The notes beneath the pieces are model-generated. The model did no database searches and was not told the origin of the DNA. It saw only the letters and a program-made list of their open reading frames with translations. A stretch of DNA of 64,000 nucleotides from QHVT01 sp036399015 (GTDB lineage: Bacteria > Acidobacteriota > Thermoanaerobaculia > Gp7-AA8): contig DASWNW010000132.1 of NCBI GenBank assembly GCA_036399015.1, forward strand, positions 1 to 64,000. The letters run 5' to 3'. The position numbers and the translations under genes are program-made. Below are positions 42,135 through 50,217 of this stretch, piece by piece (the first letter of the stretch is position 1; the number at the start of each line of letters is the position of its first letter).

Positions 42135-42587
42135 TTACTCCAGCCCGACGCCCCTGCGCACCTCGATCTCCAGCGCGTTCATCTCCCCCTGATCGGTCTC
42201 GTGGTCGTAGCCGAGGGCGTGCAGGACGCCGTGGAGGACGAGGTAGCGGATCTCGGTGGCCAGGGCGTGCTTCTCGTCGGCGGCCTGACGGCGCGCCTGG
42301 TCGACGGAGATCACGATGTCGCCGAGCGGCCTGCCGGTGGCGGAGGGCTCGTTGTACGAGTCGTCGGCGCGGAAGGTGAGCACGTCGGTGGTCTTCTTCT
42401 TCCCGCGGAAACGTTTGTTCAGCTCCGTCATCGCCTCGTCTTCGACGAACGCGATCGAGACCTCGGTGATCTCTTCGTCGAGCCGGTCCATCTTCTCGAG
42501 CGTGAGCAGCACCTTGCGCGTGAACGCCGCGATCTCCCGCTTGCTGAAGCGGGGCACCGCGACACCCGTCACCTCGACATTCGTCAC
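42135..42587 (-). CDS. ybeY: Endoribonuclease YbeY
   Basis: 150 residues. The zinc-binding motif HGVLHALGYDH is intact, with RFRGKKKTTDVLTF and GDIVISVDQA upstream in the usual order. YbeY matures the 3' end of 16S rRNA and takes part in ribosome quality control. It overlaps phoH by 4 bp (ATGA), the conserved phoH-ybeY arrangement. The ATG is within the phoH stop context. Confidence 0.94.
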   Translation of the reverse strand: MTNVEVTGVAVPRFSKREIAAFTRKVLLTLEKMDRLDEEITEVSIAFVEDEAMTELNKRFRGKKKTTDVLTFRADDSYNEPSATGRPLGDIVISVDQARRQAADEKHALATEIRYLVLHGVLHALGYDHETDQGEMNALEIEVRRGVGLE

Positions 42588-43579
42588 GCGCGCGTTCCGG
42601 CCGCTTCCGCTGCTTCCTTCTCCCGGTCGATGCGGTCGTAGGCGGTGACGATCTTCGCCACGAGCGGGTGGCGCACCACGTCGCGCTGGCTGAAGTCGAA
42701 GAACTTCAGCCCTTCCACGCCGTCGAGGATGCGGCGCACCTCGCGCAGGCCCGACTTCTTGCCGTCCGGCAGGTCGACCTGGGTGATGTCGCCCGTGACG
42801 ACCGCCTTCGAGCCGAAGCCGAGACGGGTCAGGAACATCTTCATCTGCTCGGGGGTGGTGTTCTGCGCCTCGTCGAGGATGATGAAGGAGTCGTTGAGCG
42901 TCCGGCCGCGCATGAACGCCAGCGGCGCGATCTCGATGATGCTGCGTTCGAGCAGCTTCTCCACTTTCTCGAAGCCGATGATGTCGTACAGCGAGTCGTA
43001 GAGCGGGCGGAGGTACGGGTTGATCTTCTCGGCGATGTCGCCCGGGAGGAAGCCGAGGCGCTCGCCCGCCTCGACGGCGGGGCGGCAGAGGACGATGCGC
43101 TTGATCAGCTTGTCCTGCAGTGCCGCGGCGGCCGCGGCGACTGCGAGGTAGGTCTTGCCGGTGCCGGCGGGGCCGACGCCGAAGACGATGTCCATGTCGT
43201 TGATGGCCTGGAGGTAGAGCTTCTGCGCCAGGTTGCGCGGCGTGACCACGCGGCGGATCGACTGCTGCACCTTGTCGTCGGTGAAGAAGTCGATCAGCGA
43301 GGCCTGGGGCGTGTCGCGGATGACGCGCACGCCGGTCTGCACGTCCGACTTCTTCATCGGGAAGCCCTGCTCGATGAGGCTCTGCAGCTCGCCGAGGAGC
43401 TTCTGCACGGCGGCGCTGTTCTCGGCGTTGCCGGAGACGAAGATCTCGTTACCGCGCGAGGAGATCTTGACGTCGAAGGCGTCCTCGATCGTGCGGATGT
43501 TCTCGTCGTGGTTGCCGAACAGCGTCTGCGTCTGCTGGTCGTTGAGGGTGAGCTCCAGGGACGTTTTCTGATCTGCCAT
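42584..43579 (-). CDS. phoH: PhoH-family ATPase
   Basis: 331 residues. N-terminal KH-like region (~1-90), then the PhoH P-loop domain: GPAGTGKTYLAVAAA (Walker A), FMRGRTLNDSFIILDEAQNT (Walker B with the family signature) and GFGSKAVVTGDITQVDLPDG. PhoH/YbeZ is an RNA-associated ATPase/helicase that works with YbeY. A 6-bp gap separates it from rsmD upstream, so rsmD-phoH-ybeY looks like one transcription unit. Confidence 0.93.
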   Translation of the reverse strand: MADQKTSLELTLNDQQTQTLFGNHDENIRTIEDAFDVKISSRGNEIFVSGNAENSAAVQKLLGELQSLIEQGFPMKKSDVQTGVRVIRDTPQASLIDFFTDDKVQQSIRRVVTPRNLAQKLYLQAINDMDIVFGVGPAGTGKTYLAVAAAAAALQDKLIKRIVLCRPAVEAGERLGFLPGDIAEKINPYLRPLYDSLYDIIGFEKVEKLLERSIIEIAPLAFMRGRTLNDSFIILDEAQNTTPEQMKMFLTRLGFGSKAVVTGDITQVDLPDGKKSGLREVRRILDGVEGLKFFDFSQRDVVRHPLVAKIVTAYDRIDREKEAAEAAGTRA

Positions 43580-43585
43580 GCGACC

Positions 43586-44125
43586 TCATGTAATGAAAAA
43601 ACTGATCCAGACCTCGCCGTACTCGGCGCGCCGGGAGAATGTCAGGTTCGTCGGATTTACCGCAAACGGCTCGGTGCGGCGCCGGTGCTCGATGGCGACG
43701 ACCGCGTCGCCGGAGAGCTTCAGGTGTTGATCGAGCGTCATCAGGAGATCGTCGTACTGCGTGTAGGCGTACGGCGGATCGGCGTAGATCACGTCGAAAA
43801 CCTCGCCGCCGAGACGCTTAATCCCGGCCAGGACGTCGGCCGTGACGGTGCGGATCGGCGCCTCGAAGGCTCTGGCTGTCTTCTCGATGGCCATAGTGTG
43901 CTTGCGCGAGGAATCGATCGCAACGCATTCCTTTGCGCCCCGCGAAAACGCCTCGAAGGAGAAGATCCCGCTGCCCGCAAAGAGGTCGAGGAAGCGGGCG
44001 CCGTCCACGCGCGGCCCGAGGATGTCGAAGAAGGCCTGGCGTGCACGCTCGGAGGTGGGACGGACGTCGTCGGGAGGGACGGGGATGCGGCGGCCGCGCA
44101 GCGCGCCGGCGGTGATGCGGATCAT
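43586..44125 (-). CDS. rsmD: 16S rRNA (guanine(966)-N(2))-methyltransferase
   Basis: 179 residues. RITAGALRGRRIPVP, RPTSERARQAFFDIL and FLDLFAGSGIFSFEAFSRGA are typical RsmD segments. The N2-guanine methyltransferase motif is DPPY in VIYADPPYAYTQYD. It methylates G966 of 16S rRNA. It begins a unit with phoH and ybeY. The tandem-repeat hairpin at 44131-44216 lies just upstream, at the end of the preceding gene. Confidence 0.93.
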   Translation of the reverse strand: MIRITAGALRGRRIPVPPDDVRPTSERARQAFFDILGPRVDGARFLDLFAGSGIFSFEAFSRGAKECVAIDSSRKHTMAIEKTARAFEAPIRTVTADVLAGIKRLGGEVFDVIYADPPYAYTQYDDLLMTLDQHLKLSGDAVVAIEHRRRTEPFAVNPTNLTFSRRAEYGEVWISFFIT

Positions 44126-44130
44126 ATGAG

Positions 44131-44216
44131 GTTGTCAGTTGCCGGTTGCCGGTTGCCGGTTGTGACCGCACTTGCCCGGGACCACGGACAACCGACAACC
44201 GACAACCGACAACGCC
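44131..44216. repeat. Stop-anchored tandem-repeat hairpin (7-bp unit TTGCCGG / CGACAAC)
   Basis: Left arm 44131-44164: GTTGTC then three GTTGCCG heptamers and GTTGTGAC. Right arm 44185-44216: four CGACAAC-type heptamers. The arms differ at one base per unit; on the minus-strand RNA that base forms a G-U pair. The right arm ends at the stop codon of the minus-strand gene at 44217. Confidence 0.85.
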
Positions 44217-44975
44217 TCACTTCCGGTTGGCTCCCACGAAGTAGAGGTGCAGGTCCTTTTTCGCGACGTAGATCGTCGTCGGCGCGTCGAGGCACTTGAG
44301 CTCGACCACCGGGTCGCTGCTCGGGACGACGCGCATGACCCGGTAGACCTTGCGGTCGTCGGCCACCAGCTCGTCGCCCGGCCGCGGGTCGTACCCCGCC
44401 ACGCTCGACGTCACGCTCCGGTCCTCGGAGACGGCGCGCAGGAGGTCGCGCACCGGTGCGATCTGGTCGTTCAGCTCGTTCGGCAGCACGCGCCGCGGGT
44501 TGAAGACCCGCTCCACCGGCTTCCCGTCGGCACCGTAGACGCGGATCACGGAGCGGCTGTCGCGGTCGGGCGGCGCGAGCTGGCGCGCGTCGACCGCGCC
44601 CAGGGTCTTCGGGCTGATGGCCTTCGTGTAGGACTGCAGCGCGTCCGGCGGGATCAGCACCTTCTTGCGGATCGTGGCGGCGCCGGTCATGTTCACGACC
44701 ACCAACCCCCCCTCGAAGATCGAGATGCGCTGCGTGAGGCTCCCCTCGGTGGTCATGAAGTCGAGCACCGGCTTGCGCAACCGCCCGTCGAGCAACTGCG
44801 ACCCGACCGCCTGCTCCGCCCCCGCCAGATCGGGGATGTCGTACTTTTTCATCCCCCGCTTCTTCGGAATCGGCGTCGAGATCGCCCCATCCGCCGGCGC
44901 CGGCTCGACTTTGGAGATGTCGTGCTGGGCGAGCACTGGGGCCGCGATCGCGAGCGTGAGCAGGAGGACGCGCAC
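44217..44975 (-). CDS. Exported hypothetical protein
   Basis: 252 residues from GTG. Short signal peptide MRVLLLTLAIAAPVLAQ. The mature part has a Pro/Lys-rich stretch (PIPKKRGMKKYDIPDL) and then a domain with alternating strands (ISIFEGGLVVVNMTGAATIR, KVLIPPDALQSYTKAI, YRVMRVVPSSDPVVELKCLD). No family recognised. It sits between the CCA/poly(A) polymerase gene and rsmD on the same strand, separated from each by a tandem-repeat hairpin. Confidence 0.7.
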   Translation of the reverse strand: MRVLLLTLAIAAPVLAQHDISKVEPAPADGAISTPIPKKRGMKKYDIPDLAGAEQAVGSQLLDGRLRKPVLDFMTTEGSLTQRISIFEGGLVVVNMTGAATIRKKVLIPPDALQSYTKAISPKTLGAVDARQLAPPDRDSRSVIRVYGADGKPVERVFNPRRVLPNELNDQIAPVRDLLRAVSEDRSVTSSVAGYDPRPGDELVADDRKVYRVMRVVPSSDPVVELKCLDAPTTIYVAKKDLHLYFVGANRK

Positions 44976-44989
44976 GCAGTCAGTGTACA

Positions 44990-45112
44990 GGTTGCGAGTT
45001 GCGAGTTGCGCGTTGCCCGGGCCTTCAGGGTTGGTGGATACCGTGGCGCCGGCGCCGAATGTTGCCCAGGCGAAACCGCCCGAGCAACACGCTACGCGCA
45101 ACACGCAACCGC
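44990..45112. repeat. Stop-anchored tandem-repeat hairpin (7-bp unit TTGCGAG)
   Basis: Left arm 44990-45020: TTGCGAG twice, TTGCGCG, TTGCCCG. Right arm 45083-45112: CAACACG, CTACGCG, CAACACG, CAACCGC, the approximate reverse complement. The spacer is ~60 nt and contains a TTGCCC(G/A)GG inner repeat. The right arm ends exactly at the stop of the polymerase gene (45113). Confidence 0.8.
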
Positions 45113-46333
45113 TTACGCGCTCTCCGCCAACAACCGCTTCGCCACCCGCTTCGCGTACGACCGCGCCTCTTCCGGCGGGATCTCGCCGTTGAAGACTGCC
45201 TCGCGCGTCTGCTCGAGCGCCTGGGCGACGTGGGGGCCGCCGGGGACCTCGAGGTCGTTGCCGCGGAGGGGGAGCTTGAAGTTTTCGTAGTCGCGGTAGC
45301 GCTGGATGTGGCGCTGCTCGTCGGGGAGTTCCGTCCCCAGCACCGTCAGCATCTCCGGCGACATGCCGCGGTAGATGCGGAAGCGGGCGCGGTCGTCCGC
45401 GGCGGCGGCGAGGGCCTCCCCGACGCGGGGGAGCTCGTTGGCGATCTCGACGACCGCGCGGGCGCGCTTCTGCGAGAAGCCGGAGCCCTCGAAGTCGACG
45501 GGGGAGGCGTCGCCGCGGAGCAGCGCGCCGGTATAGAGGACGTAGCGGTCGAGCGCCTCGTTCGCGGCGAGCTGCTCGTGGATCGTGCCGAGGCGGGCGC
45601 GGAGGTCGCCGCCGGGGCGGCGTCCGAACAGCACGTCGAGCGCGCCGCGGCTCGACAACGCCTCGAGGACGCCGGGCGCCTGCTCCTCGTCCATCGCCAG
45701 GAAGAGCTCGCGCCAGATGCGCTCCTTCGACACCGTCTCCAGCGCGCCCCCTTCGATCGCGGCGCGCATGAGTTCCGCGGTGCCGGGATCGAGCTGGAAG
45801 CCGAGGCGCTCGGCGAGGCGGACGGCGCGGAAGATCCGCGTCGGGTCGTCGATGAAGCTCTTGTCGTGCAGGACGCGGACGAGGCGGGCGTCGAGGTCGC
45901 GCTCGCCGTGCGCGGGATCGTGCATCGCGCCCGTCATGAGGTCGACGGCGATGGCGTTGATGGAGAAGTCGCGGCGGAGGAGGTCGTCCTTCAGCCGTCC
46001 GGCCGTGACGCCCGGAAGCGCGCCCGGCTGGCGGTACCGCTCCTTGCGGGCGGTGGCGATGTCGATCTCCGGGAAGTCGTTCGCCGTGATCTTGTAGGTC
46101 AGGAACTGGGGGAAGGAGCGGAGGCGTCCTTCGACCCGCTTGGCCAGCGCGCGGGCCAGGGTCGAGCTGCCGGTCTCGAGGGTGAGATCGATGTCCACCG
46201 AACGGCGGCCGAGGAGGAGGTCGCGGACCGGTCCGCCGACGAGGAAGGGGCGGCACTCCTTCTCCGTCGCCACCTGTTTCACCAGGTCGAGCGCGCGGCG
46301 CTGCGGGTTCGGCAAGTCGGTCAGGAGGCTCAT
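45113..46333 (-). CDS. CCA-adding enzyme / poly(A) polymerase family nucleotidyltransferase
   Basis: 406 residues. Class II nucleotidyltransferase head: FLVGGPVRDLLLGRRSVDID, LTLETGS, with the DxD metal pair; then RRDFSINAIAVDL, DDPTRIFRAVRLAERLGFQL and ERIWREL, the neck motifs for base selection. The C-terminal helical body is ordinary. It adds CCA (or A) to tRNA 3' ends; CCA versus poly(A) type cannot be told by eye. The start overlaps the stop of the glycosyltransferase-like gene by 4 bp. Confidence 0.88.
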   Translation of the reverse strand: MSLLTDLPNPQRRALDLVKQVATEKECRPFLVGGPVRDLLLGRRSVDIDLTLETGSSTLARALAKRVEGRLRSFPQFLTYKITANDFPEIDIATARKERYRQPGALPGVTAGRLKDDLLRRDFSINAIAVDLMTGAMHDPAHGERDLDARLVRVLHDKSFIDDPTRIFRAVRLAERLGFQLDPGTAELMRAAIEGGALETVSKERIWRELFLAMDEEQAPGVLEALSSRGALDVLFGRRPGGDLRARLGTIHEQLAANEALDRYVLYTGALLRGDASPVDFEGSGFSQKRARAVVEIANELPRVGEALAAAADDRARFRIYRGMSPEMLTVLGTELPDEQRHIQRYRDYENFKLPLRGNDLEVPGGPHVAQALEQTREAVFNGEIPPEEARSYAKRVAKRLLAESA

Positions 46334-47154
46334 GAAATCTGCTGTTCGTAGAGGCGGGTGAGCATGCGCAGCCTTTGCCTCGGACGAAACTTCGAGGCCG
46401 TCTGCTTTGCCGCGAGTTGTCTGCTCTCCGCTACCTCGACTTTGAACAGGGCGGCTAGTATCGCATGAGTCATCTCGTTCGGATCGTCCGGTGGCACCAG
46501 GAATCCCGTACGCCCATTCTCGAGCCGCCAGGCGTTGAGCGGCGTCCTCACCGCAACTACCGGCAAACCAAGGACTAAGGCCTCGGCGACGAAGCCGTCG
46601 AAGTCCGTCTCACCCGCCGCCGGATCGATCCAGGCGTCTACGCCGGCGAGATCTTCCGGGGCCGGCTCCTTCTCGTAGAGATGCCACGTCACATCGGAGC
46701 GGAAACGGCCGATCCGGGAGAGCGTTTTGTCGACGAGCGGACGGACGGCATCGCGCGCAAACGAGGCGATCACTTTTGCGTCACGTGTAACAGGGCGGTG
46801 CCCGGCGCCGAACCAATGCTCCTCCACCGCCTCCGGCAGCGGCGCGTCGCCGACCGGTGACACTACCGCCCCTGGAGGGACCGGCCGGCGGAACAGACGC
46901 CGGGCTGAGAGCCCGGCGCTCCAGAGGGAACGGGAAGGGAGGGGGGCGGTGGCGACGTAGGGGATCGGGAAACGGACGAAGTCGGCTGGCGACGGCGGGC
47001 CGTAGACGTGGGCGACCTGCGCGCCGCTCGCCGCCGCCTCCGCGACCGAGGCGGCGATCACCTCATGCGACGCCGCGAGCGCGGCCCGGTCGACCCGCTG
47101 GCACTTGCGGTCGTATGCGGAGGCGCCGGGGAGGAGGATTTGAGCGATGCGCAT
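46330..47154 (-). CDS. GT-B-type glycosyltransferase-like protein carrying a palindromic element in frame
   Basis: 274 residues, shorter than typical GT4 enzymes (~350-400). N terminus MRIAQILLPGASAYDRKCQR and HVYGPPS suit the first Rossmann domain. The C-terminal half has the nucleotide-sugar motif FVAEALVLGLPVVAVRTPLN and NGRTGFLVPPDDPNEMTHAI. Residues ~73-95 (RSLWSAGLSARRLFRRPVPP) are encoded by a copy of the three-way-junction palindrome (46870-46928), read in frame. The sugar donor and acceptor are unknown. Upstream partner of the CCA/poly(A) polymerase gene (4-bp overlap). Confidence 0.75.
   Translation of the reverse strand: MRIAQILLPGASAYDRKCQRVDRAALAASHEVIAASVAEAAASGAQVAHVYGPPSPADFVRFPIPYVATAPLPSRSLWSAGLSARRLFRRPVPPGAVVSPVGDAPLPEAVEEHWFGAGHRPVTRDAKVIASFARDAVRPLVDKTLSRIGRFRSDVTWHLYEKEPAPEDLAGVDAWIDPAAGETDFDGFVAEALVLGLPVVAVRTPLNAWRLENGRTGFLVPPDDPNEMTHAILAALFKVEVAESRQLAAKQTASKFRPRQRLRMLTRLYEQQIS
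46870..46928. repeat. Three-way-junction palindrome, partial copy 3, inside a coding region
   Basis: CCCCTGGAGGG (46870-46880) and CTCCAGAGGG (46919-46928) flank hairpin GCCGGGCT-GAG-AGCCCGGC (46899-46917), identical to the second hairpin of the copy at 35064-35137. The first hairpin is lost or diverged. It adds no stop codon to the glycosyltransferase-like frame. Confidence 0.85.
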
Positions 47155-47187
47155 GCCTCATGACAGTACAATGAATGACTTACGGTC

Positions 47188-48456
47188 ATGATTTCGCAGG
47201 CCGGCATCTACAGCGACCGGGGGGACCTCATCGAGGGACTCCGCGCCGCCTGTCCCGACTGGACGTTCACCGACGACGAGGGCCGCGACGGCCAGCGGAT
47301 CGCGGTCGTCGATGCCGGCACCGCCCGGCCGTCCGGCAAGAGCGTGGTCCGGCTGATGCTCGCCGACGGGGCCAGCGTCGAGCGCAAAGACGGCGAGCTG
47401 GTGGTCGACCGGGGCGCCTTCCTCCGCGATCCCGCCTCCTATCTCGCCTTCGCGTCGGATCTGGCCGAGGCGGCGATGCATGCGGCGCGGCTGGAGCAGG
47501 AAAGCGCCTACCTCCGGCAGATCCACGAGCTGATGACGATGGTGGACGCGGAGGACGTCTCCGAGCGGATCACCACCACGGTCCTCACGCTCCTCGGCCT
47601 GGAGCACGGCACGCTGTTCCTGCACGACCCGCGGCTCGAGCGCTACGTCGTCAGCTTCACGAACGACCCGGAGTCGCGCGAGTCGACCGAGTTCCTCCCC
47701 GGCGTGCCGCCCGACCTCCTGCAGCAGGCGCTCGCGTCGCCGCGCCTCTTCGCGGCCGGCAGCGGGATGATGATCATGCCGCTCCAGGTGCGGGAGGACC
47801 TCCTCGCCGTCATCCGGATCCCGCTGAAGGAGGACGTCGAGCTCTCCGAGGAGGCGACGGCCGGCGTCACGAAGTACCTGGGGGCGGTCGCGCAGGTGCT
47901 GAGCAACATCTATCAGCTCACCCGCAGCCGCGACCTGGCCATGCGGGACGACCTGACGAAGGCGTACAACCGGCGGTTCTTCGAGAGCTACCTCGACGAG
48001 GAGATCGAGCGCTCGCGCCGCTACGGGACGGTCTTCAGCATCATCTTCCTCGACCTCGACGACCTGAAGATGGTGAACAACTTCTACGGGCACCTCAGCG
48101 GCTCCCGCACGCTCCAGGAGGTCGCCAAGCGCATCCTCGGCGCGGTGCGGGGGATCGACAAGGTGGTCCGCTTCGGCGGCGACGAGTTCTGCGTGATCCT
48201 GCCGAACACGGACCAGGAGCAGGCGGTGATGGTCGCCAACCGCATCTCCCGCGCGATCTCGTCGTCGCCCCTGACGATCGACGCGAACCTCGACGTGAGC
48301 ATCACCGCCAGCTTCGGCATCGCCGCCTACCCGACGCACGCGATGACGAAGGAGACGCTGATCAGCCAGGCCGACGCCGCCATGTACCGCGTGAAGTCGA
48401 CGACGAAGAACGCGGTGGCGGTGGCCGAGGTGGAGGACGCGACTAGGCCGGCTTAG
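47188..48456 (+). CDS. Diguanylate cyclase with N-terminal GAF-like sensor
   Basis: 422 residues, cytoplasmic. Residues ~1-90 are not recognised; ~95-245 look GAF-like (ERITTTVLTLLGLEHGTLFL, MPLQVREDLLAVIRIPL). The GGDEF domain (~255-410) has RDDLTKAYNRRFF, IIFLDLDDLKMVNNFYGH, the intact active site GGDEF in RFGGDEFCVIL and a late QADAAMYRVK. It should make cyclic di-GMP. The RxxD inhibitory site is not obvious. TACAAT lies 16 bp before the ATG and there is no Shine-Dalgarno. The gene is followed 4 bp after its stop by the AT-rich hairpin at 48461-48550. Confidence 0.88.
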   Translation: MISQAGIYSDRGDLIEGLRAACPDWTFTDDEGRDGQRIAVVDAGTARPSGKSVVRLMLADGASVERKDGELVVDRGAFLRDPASYLAFASDLAEAAMHAARLEQESAYLRQIHELMTMVDAEDVSERITTTVLTLLGLEHGTLFLHDPRLERYVVSFTNDPESRESTEFLPGVPPDLLQQALASPRLFAAGSGMMIMPLQVREDLLAVIRIPLKEDVELSEEATAGVTKYLGAVAQVLSNIYQLTRSRDLAMRDDLTKAYNRRFFESYLDEEIERSRRYGTVFSIIFLDLDDLKMVNNFYGHLSGSRTLQEVAKRILGAVRGIDKVVRFGGDEFCVILPNTDQEQAVMVANRISRAISSSPLTIDANLDVSITASFGIAAYPTHAMTKETLISQADAAMYRVKSTTKNAVAVAEVEDATRPA

Positions 48457-48460
48457 CCGG

Positions 48461-48550
48461 AATTGAAAATTGAAAATTGAAAATTGAAAACGCGGCAAGG
48501 CGTGCGGGCGGAGCTCCGATTTTTCAATTTTCAATTTTCAATTTTCAATT
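48461..48550. repeat. Tandem-repeat hairpin with perfect 30-bp AT-rich arms (7-bp unit AATTGAA)
   Basis: Left arm 48461-48490 is 4.3 copies of AATTGAA. Right arm 48521-48550 is its perfect reverse complement (TTCAATT units). The 30-nt spacer is GC-rich. It lies 4 bp after the GGDEF stop and 5 bp before the convergent acetyltransferase stop. Its base composition is far from that of the genome. Confidence 0.95.
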
Positions 48551-48555
48551 CGTCC

Positions 48556-49080
48556 TCACGCCGTCCGAGTCATGCGGAAACAGGGCAAGGTAACGCCATC
48601 CGGGAGCTCGACGGTCACCTCCTCCACCTCCCGGTAGCCGCACACCTGGTACAGCGGGACGCCGGGGAGGGTGGCCATCAGCTCGAAGCGGGTGAAGCCC
48701 GCCTGGATCGCATCCGCCTCAGCCGCCTCCAGGATCCGGCGGCCGAGGCCGCGGCGGGCGTGGGCGGGGTCGACGAACATCGCGCGGACGCGGGCGGCGT
48801 CCTTTCGCGGGTCGAGCCAGCCTCCGGCGGCGTCCTCCGAGGCGGGGCCGCTGTAGAGCTTCGTGCGGGCGCTCCAGCCGCCGCAGGCGACGACGCGGCC
48901 CTGCTCTTCGACGACAAAGTACGTCCCATCCTCGACGAGCTGCCGGTCGGGGACGGCGATGTAGCGGAGCGCGCTCGCGAGCTGCCGCTCGTCGTAGAAC
49001 CCCTGTCCCAGGTGCGCCATCGAGGCGCGCATGACCCGCTCGATCTCCGGCAGGTCGGCGGCGACGGCCTTCCGGATCAT
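48556..49080 (-). CDS. GNAT-family N-acetyltransferase
   Basis: 174 residues. GNAT fold: MIRKAVAADLPEIERVM, YFVVEEQGRVVACGGW, then acetyl-CoA motif A ARVRAMFVDPAHARRGLGRR (V-x-P-x-x-x-x-x-G-x-G-R) and LPGVPLYQVCGYREVEEVTV. Typical of small GNATs acting on amines or antibiotics; substrate unknown. Its ATG overlaps the stop of the DUF4388 gene by 4 bp, so the two are translated together. Confidence 0.88.
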   Translation of the reverse strand: MIRKAVAADLPEIERVMRASMAHLGQGFYDERQLASALRYIAVPDRQLVEDGTYFVVEEQGRVVACGGWSARTKLYSGPASEDAAGGWLDPRKDAARVRAMFVDPAHARRGLGRRILEAAEADAIQAGFTRFELMATLPGVPLYQVCGYREVEEVTVELPDGVTLPCFRMTRTA

Positions 49081-50186
49081 CCTCGGATCGAGTCGGCCAG
49101 GCGCACTACTTCCGCCTCCAGCGGCTGGCCGCTGAACTCCATCTTCACCTCGTACACCCAGCCGTACAGCAGCTCGTTGCAGACGCTGTGGACCACCCGC
49201 GTGTGGTCGCTGGAGCCGGAGGCGAAGAGGTTGTTGAGGAGCTGGTCGAAGTCGAGCCGCCCCTCGTTCACGAAGTTCATCCCGGAGAGGTACGGCAGGA
49301 CCTCCGGCGAGAGATGCAGCACCACCCGGTCCATGAAGTCGTAGACGTGGTCGCCGATCTTCTGGAAGACCACCGCGAAGATGCGCTGGAAGACGGTGTT
49401 GTAGCGCTCGACCGTCCCCTCCAGCTCGTACTCCGTCTCCTCCGCGGCGCGCTTCTCGTCCACCGCCGCCACCTCGGCGTCCTGGATGAGGTTGACCGCG
49501 AGGAGGCCCCAGACCGTGCGGAACGTCTGGAAATCGGAGAGGTAGCTGCGCGCGCAGAGCTGCTCGACCGACTGCGGCTCGCCGAGCTGGTTCAGCACGT
49601 GGCTCTCGTCGTCGGTGAGCTCGAGCTGGAAGATGCGCGCGTCTGCGCCGGGGACCTGCTCGAGCATGCGGTCCATGCGGCCGACGCCGCGGGTGATCAG
49701 CGACCAGTACTCGATGCGCCGGACGCCGTCGAGGATCAGCCGCTCGGTCTGCATCGGCAGCGTGATGATGTGGTCGGGGAACTCGGAGGTGAACTCGATC
49801 GTGTAGGCGCCGTTGCGGTAGGCCATGGCGTCGAGGACGATGGCGTTCGCCTGCCGCTCGATCGCGCGCGTCAGGTCCTCCATCTTGAGGTAGCCCATCT
49901 CGCACAGGAGCGCCCCCATGCGCCGCGCCACCACCAGCCGCTCCATGGCGGTGTTGTACTGCTGGACGTTGAGCTCCCCCGCGTGCACGAGCGTCTCGGC
50001 CAGCCCCATGTCGGGATCGGTGCTGGAGGCGAAGACGATCCGCCCCTCGTGAAAGTAGATCGTGTCCTGACGCATGACCGCGTCGACGGTGAGGATGGCC
50101 GTCTCGCTGCTCCGCACGATCGAGCGGATCAGGTCGGGGACCGTGGTCTCGCTCAGTTCCCCGCTGATGGAGAGGTTGTCGGACAT
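49077..50186 (-). CDS. DUF4388 (PATAN) regulatory protein, paralogue 2
   Basis: 369 residues. The N-terminal PATAN domain (ISGELSETTVPDLIRSIVRS, TIYFHEGRIVFASSTDPDMG, LAETLVHAGELNVQQY, RMGALLCEMGYLKMEDL) matches paralogue 1 at 33686-34840 in order. The C-terminal half differs: a wing-like region (SHVLNQLGEPQSVEQLC) and a helical end (YNTVFQRIFAVVFQKIGDHV). ATG chosen at 50186; in-frame upstream codons run into non-coding sequence. TACAAT on the minus strand (50197-50202) is 11 bp from the ATG, without a Shine-Dalgarno. Confidence 0.83.
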   Translation of the reverse strand: MSDNLSISGELSETTVPDLIRSIVRSSETAILTVDAVMRQDTIYFHEGRIVFASSTDPDMGLAETLVHAGELNVQQYNTAMERLVVARRMGALLCEMGYLKMEDLTRAIERQANAIVLDAMAYRNGAYTIEFTSEFPDHIITLPMQTERLILDGVRRIEYWSLITRGVGRMDRMLEQVPGADARIFQLELTDDESHVLNQLGEPQSVEQLCARSYLSDFQTFRTVWGLLAVNLIQDAEVAAVDEKRAAEETEYELEGTVERYNTVFQRIFAVVFQKIGDHVYDFMDRVVLHLSPEVLPYLSGMNFVNEGRLDFDQLLNNLFASGSSDHTRVVHSVCNELLYGWVYEVKMEFSGQPLEAEVVRLADSIRG

Positions 50187-50217
50187 GGGAGCGCGTATTG
50201 TATTCGTGCGGCCTCTC

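Noticed and set aside
41863..42192. Repeat-frame proteins over the 21-bp array (plus: LVRREEP repeats; minus: ALVVPRG repeats)
   Set aside because: Openness follows from a 21-bp period without stops. There is no Shine-Dalgarno, and starts lie inside the repeat.
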